DNA of 64,000 bases, taken from the NCBI RefSeq assembly GCF_002192415.1, contig NZ_CP021780.1:3286001-3350000 (forward strand). The letters run 5' to 3'. Made by a program: the position numbers and the translations under genes. The notes under the pieces were generated by a model, which was not told the origin of the DNA, ran no database searches, and saw only the letters and a program-made list of their open reading frames with translations. Below, one piece after another: positions 62,759 to 64,000 of the stretch. The DNA comes from Paenibacillus donghaensis. Lineage in GTDB: Bacteria > Bacillota > Bacilli > Paenibacillales > Paenibacillaceae. Within the stretch, counting starts at the first letter, position 1, and the number at the start of each line of letters is the position of its first letter.

Positions 62759-62993
62759 TTGCCTTCCCCCGGCTTTGAACGAATAATTGGCTGACTACAG
62801 TCGCAACAACGCGCCCGAGATTGTTGGGCGTTATTTTTATTTCGTGGAACTGCCCCCGGTTAACCCTTCCACTATCGTCTTTGCTCCGATAAGGTATGAT
62901 ATCAATGTCTGCTCCGCTTGTCGCAGTAAAAGACACCATGGGGTTATAAGCAGCTACATTTAGCTGCTCAATCTGTACGATTCTGATGTCCAT
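62748..62993 (-). CDS. Small hypothetical protein, 81 aa
   Basis: An 81-residue protein (MDIRIVQIEQLNVAAYNPMV... with PYRSKDDSGRVNRGQFHEIK and VVATVVSQLFVQSRGKAIIE). ATG at 62993 has GGAGG 7 bp upstream (TTGGAGGTATCAGA). The ATG 30 bp upstream is not supported. Small, basic, without signal peptide or membrane segment. I do not recognise a family. It is next to a secreted protein gene and overlaps a convergent one, as is common in phage-derived or accessory DNA. Confidence 0.6.
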   Translation of the reverse strand: MDIRIVQIEQLNVAAYNPMVSFTATSGADIDIIPYRSKDDSGRVNRGQFHEIKITPNNLGRVVATVVSQLFVQSRGKAIIE

Positions 62994-63006
62994 TCTGATA
63001 CCTCCA

Positions 63007-63036
63007 AATAAAAAAGCACCCACTTATAGGTGCTTT
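63007..63036 (-). terminator. Intrinsic terminator of the secreted-protein gene
   Basis: On the minus strand AAAGCACC, TATAAGTG, GGTGCTTT then TTTATTTGG. It is 17 bp past the stop at 63053. Confidence 0.82.
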
Positions 63037-63052
63037 AAGCATTTAAATAGCA

Positions 63053-63556
63053 TTAGAACTGTCTTGCGTTAATATTGAGGTTATACCTTGCTCCGTCACT
63101 GTTGTAAACATATACTTCCCAATTACCAGTAATTCCACCTGCCGGAATATCCTGAACGAAATTAAAGGTTTGTTGCGCTCCACCATTCAACTTATAGTTG
63201 TAAAATTCTGACCCATCACGCTTAATATTTACGTAAACTGGGGACGATGCATTATTTCTAACCCAAATGTTAAGTTGATCACCATTTCCTTTTCCTGTTG
63301 TAAACGAACTATTAAAGGCCGTGGCACCCGTATGAGTAACATCTTTAATAAAAATTGCATCCATTGGATAAAAAATTGTTTCATCAATGTTTTTTGTTCT
63401 AATGTGTACTAAATCTTGTACAGCATCATTTGTTATTGTGGATACTGAAGATTGTTGAGAAGGAGTTTCATTGACCACTTCAGATGCAACTGCAACGGAA
63501 GTGAGTGTCAACATGGCTGTTGCAAGAATAGCTGTCAACATTTTTTTCTTGTTCAT
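63053..63556 (-). CDS. Small secreted protein, unknown family
   Basis: A 167-residue A/T-rich gene product with a clear signal peptide (MLTAILATAMLTLTSVAVAS, cleavage near residue 25). The mature region, about 140 residues, looks beta-rich with many Asn and aromatic residues (IWVRNNASSPVYVNIKRDGS, NWEVYVYNSDGARYNLNI). No cysteine, no anchor. The last 60 residues resemble the small beta-sandwich pattern of extracellular proteins of Bacillus (INIKRDGSEFYNY), without a name I can give. AGGAGAAATTACTTT precedes ATG; a terminator follows. Confidence 0.8.
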   Translation of the reverse strand: MNKKKMLTAILATAMLTLTSVAVASEVVNETPSQQSSVSTITNDAVQDLVHIRTKNIDETIFYPMDAIFIKDVTHTGATAFNSSFTTGKGNGDQLNIWVRNNASSPVYVNIKRDGSEFYNYKLNGGAQQTFNFVQDIPAGGITGNWEVYVYNSDGARYNLNINARQF

Positions 63557-63853
63557 AAAGTAATTTCTCCTATAAATATGGTTTTTTTTCCTGAAAAATT
63601 AATAGTATATTGTTCCTCTGATATAAAAGTTACAATATTTTCATAATAATTACTTTATATTAATTATATATAATTTATCATTATATTAATTTATCCATTT
63701 GAGTTGAGTTGGTTTTTCATCTTTGGTTAGACAGAAACTCAGCAAGAGACGAAGAGAATGAGCCCCTCGTGCTCTTTTCCGCGCATCACCACACAAACAC
63801 GTGTTCCTGCATTCGAGGCCTGAGAACGGCTCACAGAAGGTCGTTTTCGGACA
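63557..63853. other. Intergenic region, about 300 bp, strongly A/T-rich then GC-richer
   Basis: 63557-63715 is A/T-rich and probably carries the promoter of the secreted-protein gene. From about 63715 on the base composition rises; open frames there have no ribosome sites. Nothing else could be supported. Confidence 0.4.
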
Positions 63854-63880
63854 TAAAAAAAGCACCCGAAGGTGCTATTT
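63854..63880 (-). terminator. Intrinsic terminator of the YjcQ-like gene
   Basis: On the minus strand AGCACC, TTCG, GGTGCT, then TTTTTT. The stem overlaps the TAG stop codon of the partial gene. Confidence 0.9.
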
Positions 63881-64000
63881 TAGCCAGTCACGAATTTCTT
63901 TTAAACCCTGATATGCCTTCGCCCAAGTGCTGTTTGATTCAAGGAACTCATGTCCCTTCATCGTAACGTTGCAATTATTTAGAAATACAATCGTTGCTGC
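63875..64000 (-). CDS. YjcQ-like protein, C-terminal part (gene runs off the window)
   Basis: The last 41 codons of a gene whose start lies beyond the window. The readable peptide has NVTMKGHEFLESNSTWAKAY, then QGLKEIRDWLK and a stop. The pattern ITxKGxEYLEENSxMKKAYxxLKEIKxWIP is that of YjcQ-family proteins, common in phages and prophage remnants of Bacillus and Paenibacillus. The stop codon is embedded in its own terminator hairpin. Confidence 0.7.
   Translation of the reverse strand, partial: AATIVFLNNCNVTMKGHEFLESNSTWAKAYQGLKEIRDWLK

Overview
The window is a chromosomal segment of a Gram-positive, endospore-former-like Firmicute, most probably Paenibacillus or a close relative. Supporting signs are strong AAGGAGG-type ribosome binding sites, MATE-free compact operons, a Bacillus-type pdhABCD operon, YqjM-type ene-reductase, a YocH-like LysM/3D protein, stalk-domain and NlpC/P60 exported proteins, and family matches recalled from Paenibacillus. 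No rRNA, tRNA or CRISPR array was seen. Nothing was searched against a database; all family calls rest on motifs read in the translations.

Layout. 0.1-4.7 kb: ene-reductase namA, a complete IS4-family element (1186-2814, 20-bp ends, 5-bp target duplication), a polysaccharide deacetylase whose C-terminus is made of an interspersed repeat, and a LysM-3D cell-wall protein. 5-8.6 kb: polyphosphate kinase and exopolyphosphatase, convergent and overlapping by 53 bp, with a candidate Pho box before ppk. 8.7-11 kb: a polar amino-acid ABC importer. 11.3-18 kb: alpha-glucan block (GH13 neopullulanase-like enzyme, glgBA, divergent glgC). 18.1-23.4 kb: an overlapping five-gene unit of orphan PhnC-like ATPase, FG-GAP-like lipoprotein, response regulator, histidine kinase and tandem-GNAT protein. 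23.5-31.7 kb: MFS pseudogene, ArsR-type regulator, HAD phosphatase, DsbA/BdbD-like oxidoreductase, topB and a dCache chemoreceptor with a sigma-D-like promoter.

31.7-41.5 kb: gltD, dfrA-thyA, an S66 peptidase/P-loop kinase pair and the pyruvate dehydrogenase operon (pdhA, pdhB, pdhC, lpdA). 41.7-51.2 kb: esterase, low-molecular-weight phosphatase, thiN, NlpC/P60 hydrolase, a winged-helix regulator with a degenerate receiver, a ThiF/MoeB enzyme, an ABC-F protein and a Ser/Thr kinase fused to a TadZ-like domain. This stretch carries most copies of the interspersed hairpin repeat and a 42/43-bp tandem array. 51.2-55.9 kb: a tight six-gene operon with two base-excision-repair enzymes (Fpg-like and Nfo), a thioredoxin-like protein, an orphan ABC ATPase and an RlmM-like methyltransferase. 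56-61.2 kb: rnz, metH and a FixH/YtkA-like lipoprotein. From 61.3 kb to the end the sequence turns AT-richer, with small unclassified and exported proteins and a truncated YjcQ-like gene, which looks like an accessory or phage-derived island edge.

The most unusual items are the interspersed hairpin repeat family (seven loci, one of which supplies the last 29 codons of a gene and another a stop codon), the kinase-TadZ fusion, the degenerate-receiver regulator, the Fpg zinc finger with a missing cysteine, and the phosphatase gene whose best ribosome binding site points at an ATC codon.
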